Source of the DNA: CAYOWQ01 sp964407695
GTDB taxonomy: Bacteria > Planctomycetota > Phycisphaerae > Phycisphaerales > SM1A02
Reading direction: 5' to 3'
Assembly: GCA_964407695.1 (NCBI GenBank)
Contig: CAYOWQ010000010.1
Span: 62,001-126,000, forward strand
DNA: 64,000 bases
The translations under genes and the position numbers were made by a program. Below the pieces are notes generated by a model that made no database searches, was not told where the DNA came from, and saw only the letters and a program-made list of their open reading frames with translations. Numbering within the stretch: position 1 is the stretch's first letter; the number at the start of each line of letters is the position of its first letter. Below are positions 1-8,847 of this stretch, piece after piece.

Positions 1-489
1 TCCCGGGACCGGCTCCAGGTTGACGATCCAACGGGTGTCGTCGCTGAACTTGCCCGAATACGTTTGCAGCGGTGTGTCTCCGGTCACGTCGAACGTCCAC
101 AGGCCGGGCTGGATCGGGCCGTTGAGATTGTCGAAGACGAAATTGCCGCTGAACGTGCCCTGGCCCGACCAGCCGACGTCAGACCCCTGAAAAAGGATAA
201 AGGTCTCGCCCGCCGGAGCGACGAGCAGCACGTTCAGCTTGGCGGCGTCGAATGTGCCCGCAGTGGTGAAGTTGATGTGCAGGGTGGTGGAGGTGATCTG
301 ATAACCCACGCCCTCATTGGGGCCGTTGCCCGGGCCGAAAAAACCAAGCTGGATGATGTTGTTGGTCTTGACGCCGCTGGGAAAGAAATCGATGACGTAA
401 GGACTGGTCACCAGCCCCGCGCTCGCCGGAAGGGCCAACACGAGCGACGAAGCGGCGGCAATGACGGAAGCGGTGGCGGCGTGGAACAA
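1..489 (-). CDS. Secreted protein of unknown function, C-terminus cut by the window edge
   Basis: This minus-strand reading frame stays open to base 1, so the C-terminus lies outside the window. The best start is a TTG at 487-489. It has an AGGAG ribosome-binding site at 498-502, 8 bases upstream, and begins an uncharged Ala/Ser-rich signal peptide ending ALPASA. An in-frame ATG at 520-522 is an alternative but would put 11 polar residues in front of the signal peptide. The mature part is Gly/Asn/Thr-rich and looks like a beta sandwich, with a segment LNVLLVAPAGETFILF followed by a GLWTFDVTG strand. That is loosely like convertase P-domains, but this is only an impression. The visible end, LEPVPG, resembles the linker that often precedes PEP-CTERM anchors. 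I cannot assign a function. Confidence 0.6.
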   Translation of the reverse strand, partial: MFHAATASVIAAASSLVLALPASAGLVTSPYVIDFFPSGVKTNNIIQLGFFGPGNGPNEGVGYQITSTTLHINFTTAGTFDAAKLNVLLVAPAGETFILFQGSDVGWSGQGTFSGNFVFDNLNGPIQPGLWTFDVTGDTPLQTYSGKFSDDTRWIVNLEPVPG

Positions 490-572
490 CGGTCTTTCTC
501 CTGTGGTTTTGAGACGGTGCATCTGGATATACGCCGGATGGGTCGAAGGGTTGCACCAAGTTTGGATGCTCG

Positions 573-2165
573 TCAGGCCTGTCGGGTTGCAACCGCTTCG
601 GTTTCCCCGTTTACCGAGGCTTCACGGCTTACCCGACCCAGCATGGGCGGCAACTCGATGCCCGCCTGCTGCGCCAACTCGTGCAGCTTCGGCAGCGAAC
701 CGATCAGTCCCGAAAGGAAGTCGGCGGTGGTGCTGCGGCCGGTGCCGTTGGTACCCGTATCCCAGACGGTGATCTTGTCGATCTTGACATTCTGCAGCGC
801 CTTCACCTGCTCGGCAACGAGCGACGGTAACTGCTCGATGAGCAGCAGCGTCGGCCCCACCTGCGGATGCGAGCCGCAGGCCTCAATCAGCTTGCGATAG
901 CCCTCTGCCTTGGCTTCCAGCACCTTCTGCACGCCCGCAGCCTCCGCCTCATACTTGGCGAGGATGGCGTCGGCCTCGCCCTTGGCCTCGATGCGGCGCT
1001 TCTCGGCCTCGGCGGCGGCGGCGATCTCAATCCGCTTCTTGTCGATCTCCTGCGGAACCACTTCCTCCTTGGCCAGCCGGGCCATCTCCTGATCGCGCTG
1101 CGCGAGCAGAACGGCTTCCAGCGACTTGGCCGCAGCGACGTCGGATCGACGCTTGGCTTCGGCCTGAATTTCGCCGAGTTTGGCGTTGGCTTCCGCCATG
1201 GAAGCCCGCGACTGGTTTTCGCCGACGACGGCATTGGCTTCCGCCTCGGCCACGCGAATGCGCTGTTCCTGCTCGGCGAGCTTCTTGGCCGCGACGATTT
1301 CCGCCTCGCGCTGAGCGATGGTGATCTCGCGTTCTCGCTTGGCGGCGGCTTCGCCCTTGACCGCTTCCGCTTCCATGGCGGCAACGGCCACGCGCTGGCG
1401 CTGCTCGAACTGCTTCTGGCCCTCCACCGCGGAGGCTGTTTCGCCTGCCACCTTGACGGTGCGTTCACGAACCGCAAGAGCTTCGCCGGTGGCGCCGTCG
1501 CGTTCCTGCTGGGCCACTTCCACCTTGGCCCGGTTCACCGCTTCGGCCGCGGCACGCTTCCCGATGGCCTCGATATAGCCCGATTCATCCGTGATGTCGC
1601 GAATGTTGACGTTGATCAGCTCCAGGCCGATCTTGTTGATTTCCTGATCAACATTCTCGTTGATCAGTTTCATGAATTTCTCGCGATCCCGATTGATTTC
1701 CTCGATCGAGAGCGTGGCGATCACCAGGCGCAACTGGCCCAGAATGATGTCCTGCGCCTGCTCGCGAATCTGCACCGTCGTCAGGTTCAGCAGTCGCTCC
1801 GCGGCGTTGTTCATCAACACCGGATCGGTCGAAATGCCCACGGTGAACGTCGAAGGCACGTTCACACGGATGTTGTTCTGGGACAGCGCCCCGGACAACG
1901 GGATTTCGATGACCATCGGCTCAAGTGAGAGATAGCCGTAGTCCTGAATCAGCGGCCAGACGAATGTCGCGCCGCCGTGAATGCACTTGGCGGCCTTATT
2001 CGACCCGACGTTGCCGTATTTCACGAGCACGCGGTTACTGGGGCATCGCTTGTAGCGCGACGCGAGAAACATCGCGAAGACGAAGAGGACAAGCAGGATT
2101 CCGCAGATGAAAAGGAGCCAGAGAAGGGGATTGGCGTTGTTGGCTGCGGCGAGTGAGTTGATCAT
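573..2165 (-). CDS. Flotillin-family SPFH membrane scaffold protein
   Basis: This is a 530-residue flotillin (YuaG/FloT family). These proteins form oligomeric scaffolds in ordered membrane domains. One membrane segment spans about residues 12-34 and is followed by an SPFH/band-7 domain to about residue 220. A long Ala/Glu-rich coiled coil (about 215-440, rich in AEA repeats) and a flotillin C-terminal region come next. The ATG at 2165 is preferred because GGAGG lies about 8 bases upstream; an upstream ATG at 2192 has no such site and overlaps the preceding stop. It follows the NfeD-like gene by 26 bases on the same strand. NfeD-flotillin pairing (YuaF-YuaG) is well known, which supports both calls and suggests one transcript. 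Confidence 0.93.
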   Translation of the reverse strand: MINSLAAANNANPLLWLLFICGILLVLFVFAMFLASRYKRCPSNRVLVKYGNVGSNKAAKCIHGGATFVWPLIQDYGYLSLEPMVIEIPLSGALSQNNIRVNVPSTFTVGISTDPVLMNNAAERLLNLTTVQIREQAQDIILGQLRLVIATLSIEEINRDREKFMKLINENVDQEINKIGLELINVNIRDITDESGYIEAIGKRAAAEAVNRAKVEVAQQERDGATGEALAVRERTVKVAGETASAVEGQKQFEQRQRVAVAAMEAEAVKGEAAAKREREITIAQREAEIVAAKKLAEQEQRIRVAEAEANAVVGENQSRASMAEANAKLGEIQAEAKRRSDVAAAKSLEAVLLAQRDQEMARLAKEEVVPQEIDKKRIEIAAAAEAEKRRIEAKGEADAILAKYEAEAAGVQKVLEAKAEGYRKLIEACGSHPQVGPTLLLIEQLPSLVAEQVKALQNVKIDKITVWDTGTNGTGRSTTADFLSGLIGSLPKLHELAQQAGIELPPMLGRVSREASVNGETEAVATRQA

Positions 2166-2191
2166 GGGGAAATCCTCCGGTGTGCGGTCCA

Positions 2192-2773
2192 TCAGAGCGG
2201 GCTCACGGTCAAGGTGCGGTCGTCATTCACGCGAAGCACGCGAATGCGAGACTGCGAGGGAATCGATGTGTCGGTTGACACGGCGGGAAGAATGCGCTGG
2301 TGTTCGCCGATCACGATCTTCACCTGGCCGCACCCGTCACCAGCCGCGGGAATTGAGAGATAGACATCGCCTTCGACGCCGACGGCTCGATGAATATCCA
2401 TCGTTCCGCTTGATTGCAGACCGACCATCAGCCGCAGCAGAAACGCCACGAGGTACAGCATCGCAAGGCCGCCGACAACGGCCACGAGAATGCTGACGCG
2501 CAGCGACCACCCCGTGCCCAGCAGGGCCCCCAACCCAGCGGTGCCAAACCCCATCAGGAATCCGGCAACGCCCTGCACCGACAACACCTTGAAGGCATCG
2601 GTGGCATCGCCGTGGTGGGAATCAAACGAATCGGCGCCGCCGTGATCAAGATGAAGGTCAACACCCGCCAGACCCACCGACATCATCAGAAGGCGGATCA
2701 CAAAAAACGCACCGCCAATGATGGCCGTGGTCGTGAACCACGCGGCCGGCCCTGTAAAAAACGCATTCAGCAT
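2192..2773 (-). CDS. NfeD-family membrane protein, partner of the flotillin
   Basis: A 193-residue short NfeD/YuaF-type protein. Hydrophobic segments lie near residues 10-32 and 70-115. After them comes a soluble C-terminal region (about 125-190) containing VGVEGDVYLSIPAAG and QVKIVIGE, which reads as the five-stranded OB-fold typical of NfeD proteins. The N-terminal ClpP-like protease of long NfeD proteins is absent. It is the first gene of a two-gene minus-strand unit with the flotillin. In this family the OB-fold protein is thought to act with its flotillin at the membrane. The start ATG has GGAG about 9 bases upstream. Confidence 0.85.
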   Translation of the reverse strand: MLNAFFTGPAAWFTTTAIIGGAFFVIRLLMMSVGLAGVDLHLDHGGADSFDSHHGDATDAFKVLSVQGVAGFLMGFGTAGLGALLGTGWSLRVSILVAVVGGLAMLYLVAFLLRLMVGLQSSGTMDIHRAVGVEGDVYLSIPAAGDGCGQVKIVIGEHQRILPAVSTDTSIPSQSRIRVLRVNDDRTLTVSPL

Positions 2774-2829
2774 GGCGTCCGCTCCACGAGACTTGATAGT
2801 TCAAGCATAGTCGACCGGCAGGGGCGGAC

Positions 2830-4242
2830 ATGTCAGAATCGGAGCGACTTCCGGACATGCCCGGCTTCTCTCGGCATAGACTCCCGCCGATGACCCGGCC
2901 GCCGGGCGACGTGTCGCTCTCCATCCTCAACAACGACCCCGATCCATGGAAGGTCGATGAACCGCGAACCACGGTGCTGGTGGCCCTCATTCCCGGCGAC
3001 GATCCTCCGACCGAATTTGAAGTCGTCGCGGCGGCGGAATCCGTCTTTGGCCGCACGCCGGATGTGACCGCGGTTGAGCAGGAGGATGCAGCCTCTCTCT
3101 GGTCGCATTGGCTCGAGTTCGGAAGAGATGAATGTCCGCTGCTCGTCTCAGCCATGCCCGCTGCTGAAAAACCCGGCGACGGTGAGCTTGATGAAGCTGC
3201 GCGGGCCTGCCGTTGGGCGGTTCGCATTGAAGGCGTCCTCGATCGTTCAAGTTGCGTCGAGTCCTTTGTCCGGTTGATGCGATTCGCCGCCGCCATTCGC
3301 GAAGACATTCCGGCCGTGTTGGACGTGGAGAGTTGTCGCTGGCACCTTCGACAATCGCTGGATGTCAACTTGCTGCCGGACGGCGCCATGCCGCAAACCG
3401 ACGTCTTGTGGATCATTCACGCAGTTCACGATGGAGAGACAGTGTGGCTTCACACTCACGGCCTCGCTCGCTGCGGAGTGCCGGAACTCGAAATGATTCA
3501 GGTGCCGGAGGATGTGGCGTCGGCCGCCGCGCGTCTTCTCAACGACCTTGGCGAACAGTTGCTGGAATTTGAAACACCTCAGCCCGGGCAGGTGTTTGCC
3601 ATTGGTCAGCAACTCGATCTGACGATTCACCCATGGGAGACCATTGCCCGGGACCTGGGGCACGAATCCGCGGCGTCGGTTCGCGCCCGACGGGAAATCG
3701 ACGGTCGTGAGGGAGTGGATGATCATCAGGGAGTTCGTGCCGTGGTTTGTGGCCCGACCCCCCGTGGAACCCTGAAATCGGTCTGGACCTGGCCCGAAAA
3801 GGCCGTGGCCAGATATGTTGAGAAGAATGCGGTCGTCTACAAATCGAGTGAGGCCTCTCGGCGCGATGAGCGACTGGCTCGAAAGGGATGGCCGACTTTT
3901 GCCACGGCATTCGCTTGCGCCCAGAAATACGCCCGGGAACATGGCGTCTCGATCGCCGAGTTTCTTGTCAAAGCCGGCTTCGACGCGTCGAGCGAGTCGT
4001 CGAACGGCTGTGTGCGCGAGCATCTCTGGTTCGAGGCGGTTCGAGTGGAAGGCGATACCGCCGAAGGAACGCTTCTCAATGTACCGACGGTAGTCCGTAG
4101 TCTTCAGGAAGGATGCACAACGCTGATCCAGCGTGACCAGGTCTCCGATTGGCAGATTCGCACATCAATGGGGGTGTTTGGGCCCGGTTGCGCCGCCGCG
4201 GCCATGGAAGCCATCGATACTCTTCGCGTGGAGCGAGCTTAA
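2830..4242 (+). CDS. DUF4026/DUF2314-like protein of unknown function
   Basis: A 470-residue soluble protein with no signal peptide or membrane segment. The middle part contains WIIHAVHDGETVWLHTHGLARCG, a region I associate with DUF4026. The C-terminal 100 residues contain REHLWFEAVRVEGDTAEGTLLN and a DWQI segment, resembling DUF2314. No catalytic motif is recognised. In-frame ATGs at 2857 and 2890 are alternative starts; the first has only a weak GGGGCGG upstream. It is divergent from the NfeD gene, and its stop abuts the ATG of the following lipoprotein gene, so the two are probably cotranscribed and coupled. The family names are from memory. Confidence 0.7.
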   Translation: MSESERLPDMPGFSRHRLPPMTRPPGDVSLSILNNDPDPWKVDEPRTTVLVALIPGDDPPTEFEVVAAAESVFGRTPDVTAVEQEDAASLWSHWLEFGRDECPLLVSAMPAAEKPGDGELDEAARACRWAVRIEGVLDRSSCVESFVRLMRFAAAIREDIPAVLDVESCRWHLRQSLDVNLLPDGAMPQTDVLWIIHAVHDGETVWLHTHGLARCGVPELEMIQVPEDVASAAARLLNDLGEQLLEFETPQPGQVFAIGQQLDLTIHPWETIARDLGHESAASVRARREIDGREGVDDHQGVRAVVCGPTPRGTLKSVWTWPEKAVARYVEKNAVVYKSSEASRRDERLARKGWPTFATAFACAQKYAREHGVSIAEFLVKAGFDASSESSNGCVREHLWFEAVRVEGDTAEGTLLNVPTVVRSLQEGCTTLIQRDQVSDWQIRTSMGVFGPGCAAAAMEAIDTLRVERA

Positions 4243-4701
4243 ATGTTGAGTTCAAAGTTGTTGGGTGTTCTCATCGCGGTCGTCTCAGTGCTGGGGGGCT
4301 GCGGGTCCTACGTCATTGAGGGGCAGGTCATTCGCGACGGCTACCCGGACATCTCGTTTGTATCGAGCGGCGAAAAGGTGCAATCCAACAACTCGATACC
4401 GGCTGCCTCGATCTCGATTTTTCGTGATCCGGATTCTCTCGGGCGCGAGCAGGTCGGAACAGCGAAGAGCCGTACCGACGGCACTTTCAATCTGACGGTC
4501 GATTCATTTGGCGCAGGGTTTCTGGAGGAGAAATTCTCGATCCGGGCCGTTCGAAACGGGTATGACGACGTGGAGGTCACACTCCGCCTGCCCGGAAGCC
4601 CCGGTGGAAAGCGGCTGATTGTTCGAATGGTCCCAGGTGCATCCGGCGGCATTCACGACGAAAAACAGCGAATCCTCGACCAATACGAGCAGTTTCGCTG
4701 A
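4243..4701 (+). CDS. Small lipoprotein with a carboxypeptidase-regulatory-like beta domain
   Basis: A 152-residue predicted lipoprotein. A hydrophobic N-terminus ends in lipobox LGGC with the lipidated cysteine at residue 20. The mature part contains a segment around TAKSRTDGTFNLTVDSFGAG and then FSIRAVRNGYDDVEVTLRLP. This is typical of Ig-like/carboxypeptidase-regulatory (CarboxypepD_reg) folds, which are usually structural. The ATG directly follows the upstream TAA with no spacing, which implies translational coupling. The specific role is unknown. Confidence 0.7.
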   Translation: MLSSKLLGVLIAVVSVLGGCGSYVIEGQVIRDGYPDISFVSSGEKVQSNNSIPAASISIFRDPDSLGREQVGTAKSRTDGTFNLTVDSFGAGFLEEKFSIRAVRNGYDDVEVTLRLPGSPGGKRLIVRMVPGASGGIHDEKQRILDQYEQFR

Positions 4702-4773
4702 ATCCGGGGCCGAATCACTCCCGTATGTTGGCGTGGTTCATAGACTTGCGGCGGCTCAGCAGGCACTCTGCGC

Positions 4774-5934
4774 ATGAAGCGTCGGTACCACCTTCACCTC
4801 CCCGGCACCTTCTACCTTCTACTGACGGTCTTTGTAGGCCTGTCGGCGGCATTCAGTCGCTACAACAACCTCCTCGTGTGGGTTTTCGGCGTCATGTTGG
4901 GCGCCATTCTCATCTCCGGGTTGATTTCCGGCTACATGCTCATGCGGGTTCGGATCATGCGGCTCGATCCCGGCCACGGCAACGTGGCCGAGCCGTTGGT
5001 GATCCGATACGCGATCACCAATCGCTCCCGCTGGTTCCCACTCTTTGACCTTCACATCGAGGAACTTCCATCGTCGAGTCCGACGAGCTGGAGTCTCCTG
5101 ATGAAAGGCGGCAACGGCTGGATTCTGCACGCCGGAGGCGGAGAGACCGTGCATGCCGAGGCGGTCTATTGGCCCACCGCTCGCGGCCGACCTGAATTCA
5201 CCCGGTTTCGGGTGTGGTCGACATTTCCCTTCGGACTGATCAAGAAATCGGTCACGGTGTCGCAGGTCAACCATACGCTGATCTACCCGCGGGTCTATGC
5301 GCTGCGGCCCCGGCTGATCGAATCGGTGGCCCCGGTAGGAATCTCCGGAGTCCGCCTTTCCCGCCAGAGCGGCCTTGGCGACGAATTCTTTGGAACTCGG
5401 GAGTATCGCCCCGGCGACAGCGTGCGACAGATCGCCTGGAAGCGAGCGGCGGGCCTCGACACGCTCGTGACCATCGAGCGGGCCCGTGCCAGCCCGCCAC
5501 GGCTGCGCGTCGTGCTCAACCTGTCCAAGCCGACGTCTCAACTCCGTGTCGATTCCGGTCAGTCTCAGGACGGCCTCGAGGAGGACGCCATCAGCTTGGC
5601 GGCCAGCCTTCTCTCCGAGGCGTCATCGCATGGATACGAAACCGGTTTGTCCATCCTGGGATACGACATCCCATCAACCCCGTTGCGTCGAAGTCACTGG
5701 CACCTGCAGAAAATGCTTGGCGCCTTGGCCTCTATCGATCGCGCTGCCCCGCGCCGCGCTGTTGTTCCCGTGGGAGAAGTCGAACGGTGTGCCGTAGTGG
5801 CGGTTCATCCCGATGCGGCCGCACCGTCGTTGGCGCCGCCCGAGGCTGTTCACCTGGTCGCCACCCAACTGTCGCGGTTCGTTGAGCCGGAATCCGCCTC
5901 CGTTCGGCCCAAGGTGGTGGAGACCGTGGCATGA
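4774..5934 (+). CDS. DUF58-domain membrane protein
   Basis: A 386-residue protein with two N-terminal membrane helices (about residues 12-30 and 35-58). The core contains the DUF58 signature REYRPGDSVRQIAWKRAA at about residues 209-226, which lies in a von-Willebrand-A-like fold. Such proteins normally work with a MoxR AAA+ ATPase and a transglutaminase-like membrane protein. The transglutaminase-like partner follows immediately with an ATGA overlap (5931-5934), but no MoxR gene is present in the window. The exact biochemical role is not established for the family. Confidence 0.88.
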   Translation: MKRRYHLHLPGTFYLLLTVFVGLSAAFSRYNNLLVWVFGVMLGAILISGLISGYMLMRVRIMRLDPGHGNVAEPLVIRYAITNRSRWFPLFDLHIEELPSSSPTSWSLLMKGGNGWILHAGGGETVHAEAVYWPTARGRPEFTRFRVWSTFPFGLIKKSVTVSQVNHTLIYPRVYALRPRLIESVAPVGISGVRLSRQSGLGDEFFGTREYRPGDSVRQIAWKRAAGLDTLVTIERARASPPRLRVVLNLSKPTSQLRVDSGQSQDGLEEDAISLAASLLSEASSHGYETGLSILGYDIPSTPLRRSHWHLQKMLGALASIDRAAPRRAVVPVGEVERCAVVAVHPDAAAPSLAPPEAVHLVATQLSRFVEPESASVRPKVVETVA

Positions 5935-8225
5935 ACATCATTCGAGGGTTCCCCAAGGCCGTGCTGGCGATGGCGATGTTGGGGCTCATTGCGTTCAGCA
6001 TTGCTCATCGCAACAATCAGTTACTCCTGATTTCGGGCGCCGCGGCCTCGCTGTCATGGTTTGTGACTGAGGGTCCCAGGGGACGCACGCTGCCCCGCTG
6101 GGTGTCCAACGTCCTGTTGGTGGTGGTGATCGTGAGCCTGTTGGTCGATCTGGCGCAGCACCATCAGCCCCACGAGATCATGGGCGTCGTGGGCCGCTTT
6201 GCGGTCTGGCTCATCCTGATCAAGCTGTACGAACGCAAGCGGGCGCGGGACTACGCCCAGGTGATGGCGCTCTCAGTCGTCCTGGCGCTGTCGGGCTGTC
6301 TTGAAACGGTTGAACTGCCGTTCGCCATCGTTCTCGTGGCCTACCTCCTGATCGGTGCGTATGCGCTGATCGTTTTTCAGCTCTATGCCGCATACGAGAC
6401 CGCCAAGGATGCACGACAGTCGCTGGCGCCCGACAACGCTCGAGTGGTTCCGCCGCTTCAGCCCACAGTGGGCACGGCCATGGCCTCTCACCTGCGCCGG
6501 CTGGTTGGGGCCTGCAGCATTCTGACGCTTCTGCTGTCGTTCGTCGTCTTCGTGATGTTTCCACGCGGAGAATGGATGGGCCAGACGATGGGCCTGCCCG
6601 AAGGACCTGGCACGGCCGGGCTGAATCCTGTCGTTGATCTCAATGATGTCAATCTCACGGAGTCGCGTCGCGAGGTGTTCAGCGTTCGGTTGCTGGGATC
6701 GGATGGCGTTGCGTTTCAATACAAATCACCGCTCCTCCTGCGGGCTGCCGTGTCCGAGGAGTACGATGCTCGCCAAAGCCGGTGGCGGCCGAAACAGGCC
6801 AACCCGTCACGCGCACGACAGTTCAACCTGTCGCCGGGTGAGTGGGAGCCGCTTTCTCCACAACGGTCAGCAGGCCAGTCAGATATTCTCACCCTCGAGT
6901 TCACGATGCGCTCGATGGCGACCAAGACTCTGTTCTCGATGTACGCTCCGATGGCAGTCCAGTCACCGGACGAGCGCACCATTCGACTCGACCCGACGAC
7001 GCTGCTCCTGCACGACGTGACGACCAACGCGACGCCTCGCGCATCAAGCTATCGGGTCATGGTGGCGACCTATCCAACCGAGGAGACGATCGAATCGCTG
7101 ACCCGGGGCGCAGGGATCGGGCGCACGCTCGAAGGAGGGTCCGAGGCTGCTCACGCCGAAGCGCTTCGCATCCTGCAGGAGGCCCGGATCTCGCCCCCCG
7201 TGGCGGGCGATTCCAAGAGTCGCGACGCGTATCGGCGGGCTGTCGCACGGGCCATCGAGAAGGAGTTGCATTCAAGCAAGTACTCCTACACGACCGACCT
7301 TTCATCGTTTGTGCGAGAGCCGTCGGATGAGGATGCCGTCGACGCATTCCTTCGCCAGAAATTCGGCCATTGCCAGTTCTTCGCGTCCGCCATGACGCTG
7401 ATGTGCCAGTCGGTCGGCGTCCCGGCACGGCTGGTCACCGGTTTCGTCGCCACCGAGTTCGATGACGCCAGCGAGGGGTACATCGTGCGAGAGTCCAACG
7501 CGCACGCGTGGGTTGAGGTGCGCACCAGTGAATACGGATGGACCCCCTACGACCCCACGCCGCCTTCGGAACTCGAGGACAACACCGGCGCGGGCCGGTC
7601 ATGGACCGACAGGATTCGCTGGCTCTACGACCGAATTGAATTTGAGTGGAACAGCCGAATAGTCGCCTTCGATAGTTCGACGCAGGCCTCCTTTGTCGAA
7701 TCCGTCGGCCAGCGCTGGTTCGGGTGGATCGGCTCAGCGCTGGCAAATCTTCGCAACATGGCGTACCGGCTGAATCGCACGTTCAGCCTCGGTCCTGCGG
7801 GATATCTCTATCTTGGTTTGCTGGGATTCATCGTCGTCCTGGCGATCCTTTCGGCCATCAAGATCGTGAAGCGAATCCGCGCTATCTCACGTGTCGCTCA
7901 TCTCGAGCGACTCCGGGGCCGGCGCTATCGAAGACTGCTTCGAGATGTCGCCTTCTATCTTGATCTGCTGCTCATTCTCGAACGCGCCGGCACGCCGAAA
8001 CCTGCCTGGCTGCCGCCCCGCGACTTCGCGGCCCAGTTGCAGGCCGCGGGCCATCCCGTCGCCAACGACGTCATGGCTATCGTTGATCATTACTACAACG
8101 TTCGGTTTGGCGGCCGCAAGCTGTCAAGTGATGAATTAAGTGAGGTTCGATCGCGACTCGACCGACTCGCCCGCGCTGCAGGAATTCGAAGCGGCCGGCG
8201 GTCGGTGCGGATTGAATCAGTCTGA
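5931..8225 (+). CDS. TgpA-like transglutaminase-domain membrane protein
   Basis: A 764-residue protein. The first about 200 residues hold a bundle of membrane helices (DUF3488/TgpA N-terminal type). A periplasmic transglutaminase-like core follows, with a catalytic triad candidate in FGHCQFFASAM (Cys near residue 482), SNAHAWVEV (His near 523) and GWTPYDPTPP (Asp near 540). A last membrane helix near 625-647 precedes a cytoplasmic DUF4129-like tail. The start overlaps the DUF58 stop by four bases, so the two are translationally coupled. The 3' end overlaps the convergent lipoprotein gene by 9 bases. Proteolytic or cross-linking activity is inferred from the fold only. Confidence 0.9.
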   Translation: MNIIRGFPKAVLAMAMLGLIAFSIAHRNNQLLLISGAAASLSWFVTEGPRGRTLPRWVSNVLLVVVIVSLLVDLAQHHQPHEIMGVVGRFAVWLILIKLYERKRARDYAQVMALSVVLALSGCLETVELPFAIVLVAYLLIGAYALIVFQLYAAYETAKDARQSLAPDNARVVPPLQPTVGTAMASHLRRLVGACSILTLLLSFVVFVMFPRGEWMGQTMGLPEGPGTAGLNPVVDLNDVNLTESRREVFSVRLLGSDGVAFQYKSPLLLRAAVSEEYDARQSRWRPKQANPSRARQFNLSPGEWEPLSPQRSAGQSDILTLEFTMRSMATKTLFSMYAPMAVQSPDERTIRLDPTTLLLHDVTTNATPRASSYRVMVATYPTEETIESLTRGAGIGRTLEGGSEAAHAEALRILQEARISPPVAGDSKSRDAYRRAVARAIEKELHSSKYSYTTDLSSFVREPSDEDAVDAFLRQKFGHCQFFASAMTLMCQSVGVPARLVTGFVATEFDDASEGYIVRESNAHAWVEVRTSEYGWTPYDPTPPSELEDNTGAGRSWTDRIRWLYDRIEFEWNSRIVAFDSSTQASFVESVGQRWFGWIGSALANLRNMAYRLNRTFSLGPAGYLYLGLLGFIVVLAILSAIKIVKRIRAISRVAHLERLRGRRYRRLLRDVAFYLDLLLILERAGTPKPAWLPPRDFAAQLQAAGHPVANDVMAIVDHYYNVRFGGRKLSSDELSEVRSRLDRLARAAGIRSGRRSVRIESV

Positions 8226-8654
8226 GGATCGAAACGAGACGCTGGGGCGTCGAACGCCAGTTTCAAAGAGAAGCTCGGCGAGCCGACCGGGCGCGAGATA
8301 CCGCAGCGATCCGCTGACGCGCGAATCCATCACAGCGCCCGATGGAACCACGGCGGGCACAATCACCTGGCCGGTGCTCTTGCCGGGAATTGTGGTCAGC
8401 GCTGCCCGACGGCCTTCGTACGTCGAGCCCGACGAGGACCGCACCGAATAGCGGACATCGTCAAGTTCAAGCGCATCCGTATTGTCATTCGCGACATTGA
8501 GGACGATTTCGACGGAATCCACGTGCCCAGACGCCGACGTTGGCCGAATTTCCGATACCGTCACGGTCGGGGGCTTCTCCAGGATCGCACACCCCGGCAA
8601 GCCCGCAAGAACTGACAGGAATCCCAAGCCAATAATCGTTGGTCGCGGTGACAT
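8217..8654 (-). CDS. LEA14-like lipoprotein
   Basis: A 145-residue predicted lipoprotein with lipobox LPGC, the cysteine at residue 22. The mature region VSEIRPTSASGHVDSVEIVL followed by NVANDNTDALELDDVRYSV resembles the LEA14/WHy beta-sandwich seen in bacterial desiccation-related lipoproteins. The assignment is by pattern and is moderate. It is convergent with the transglutaminase-like gene (9-base overlap) and divergent from lipA. Confidence 0.6.
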   Translation of the reverse strand: MSPRPTIIGLGFLSVLAGLPGCAILEKPPTVTVSEIRPTSASGHVDSVEIVLNVANDNTDALELDDVRYSVRSSSGSTYEGRRAALTTIPGKSTGQVIVPAVVPSGAVMDSRVSGSLRYLAPGRLAELLFETGVRRPSVSFRSSD

Positions 8655-8847
8655 CGACCTCGATCATCGCCGGTCTCCCGCGGCCGTCAAGCCCGCCACT
8701 TCCGCCCGCCATGCTCCTATCATGAAATCCATGTCCGTCAGCGACCGGCCGAGTTCCAGCAACCCCTCCCATGGCGAAACGCGAACCATCGCCCGGCACC
8801 CGCGTCCGCTTGGCGGCGATACGGCTCGGTCGGTTGGCATCCCGGTC

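Noticed and set aside
867..1928. 353-codon frame antisense to flotillin
   Set aside because: Shadow of the coiled-coil-coding region; no RBS or recognisable domain.
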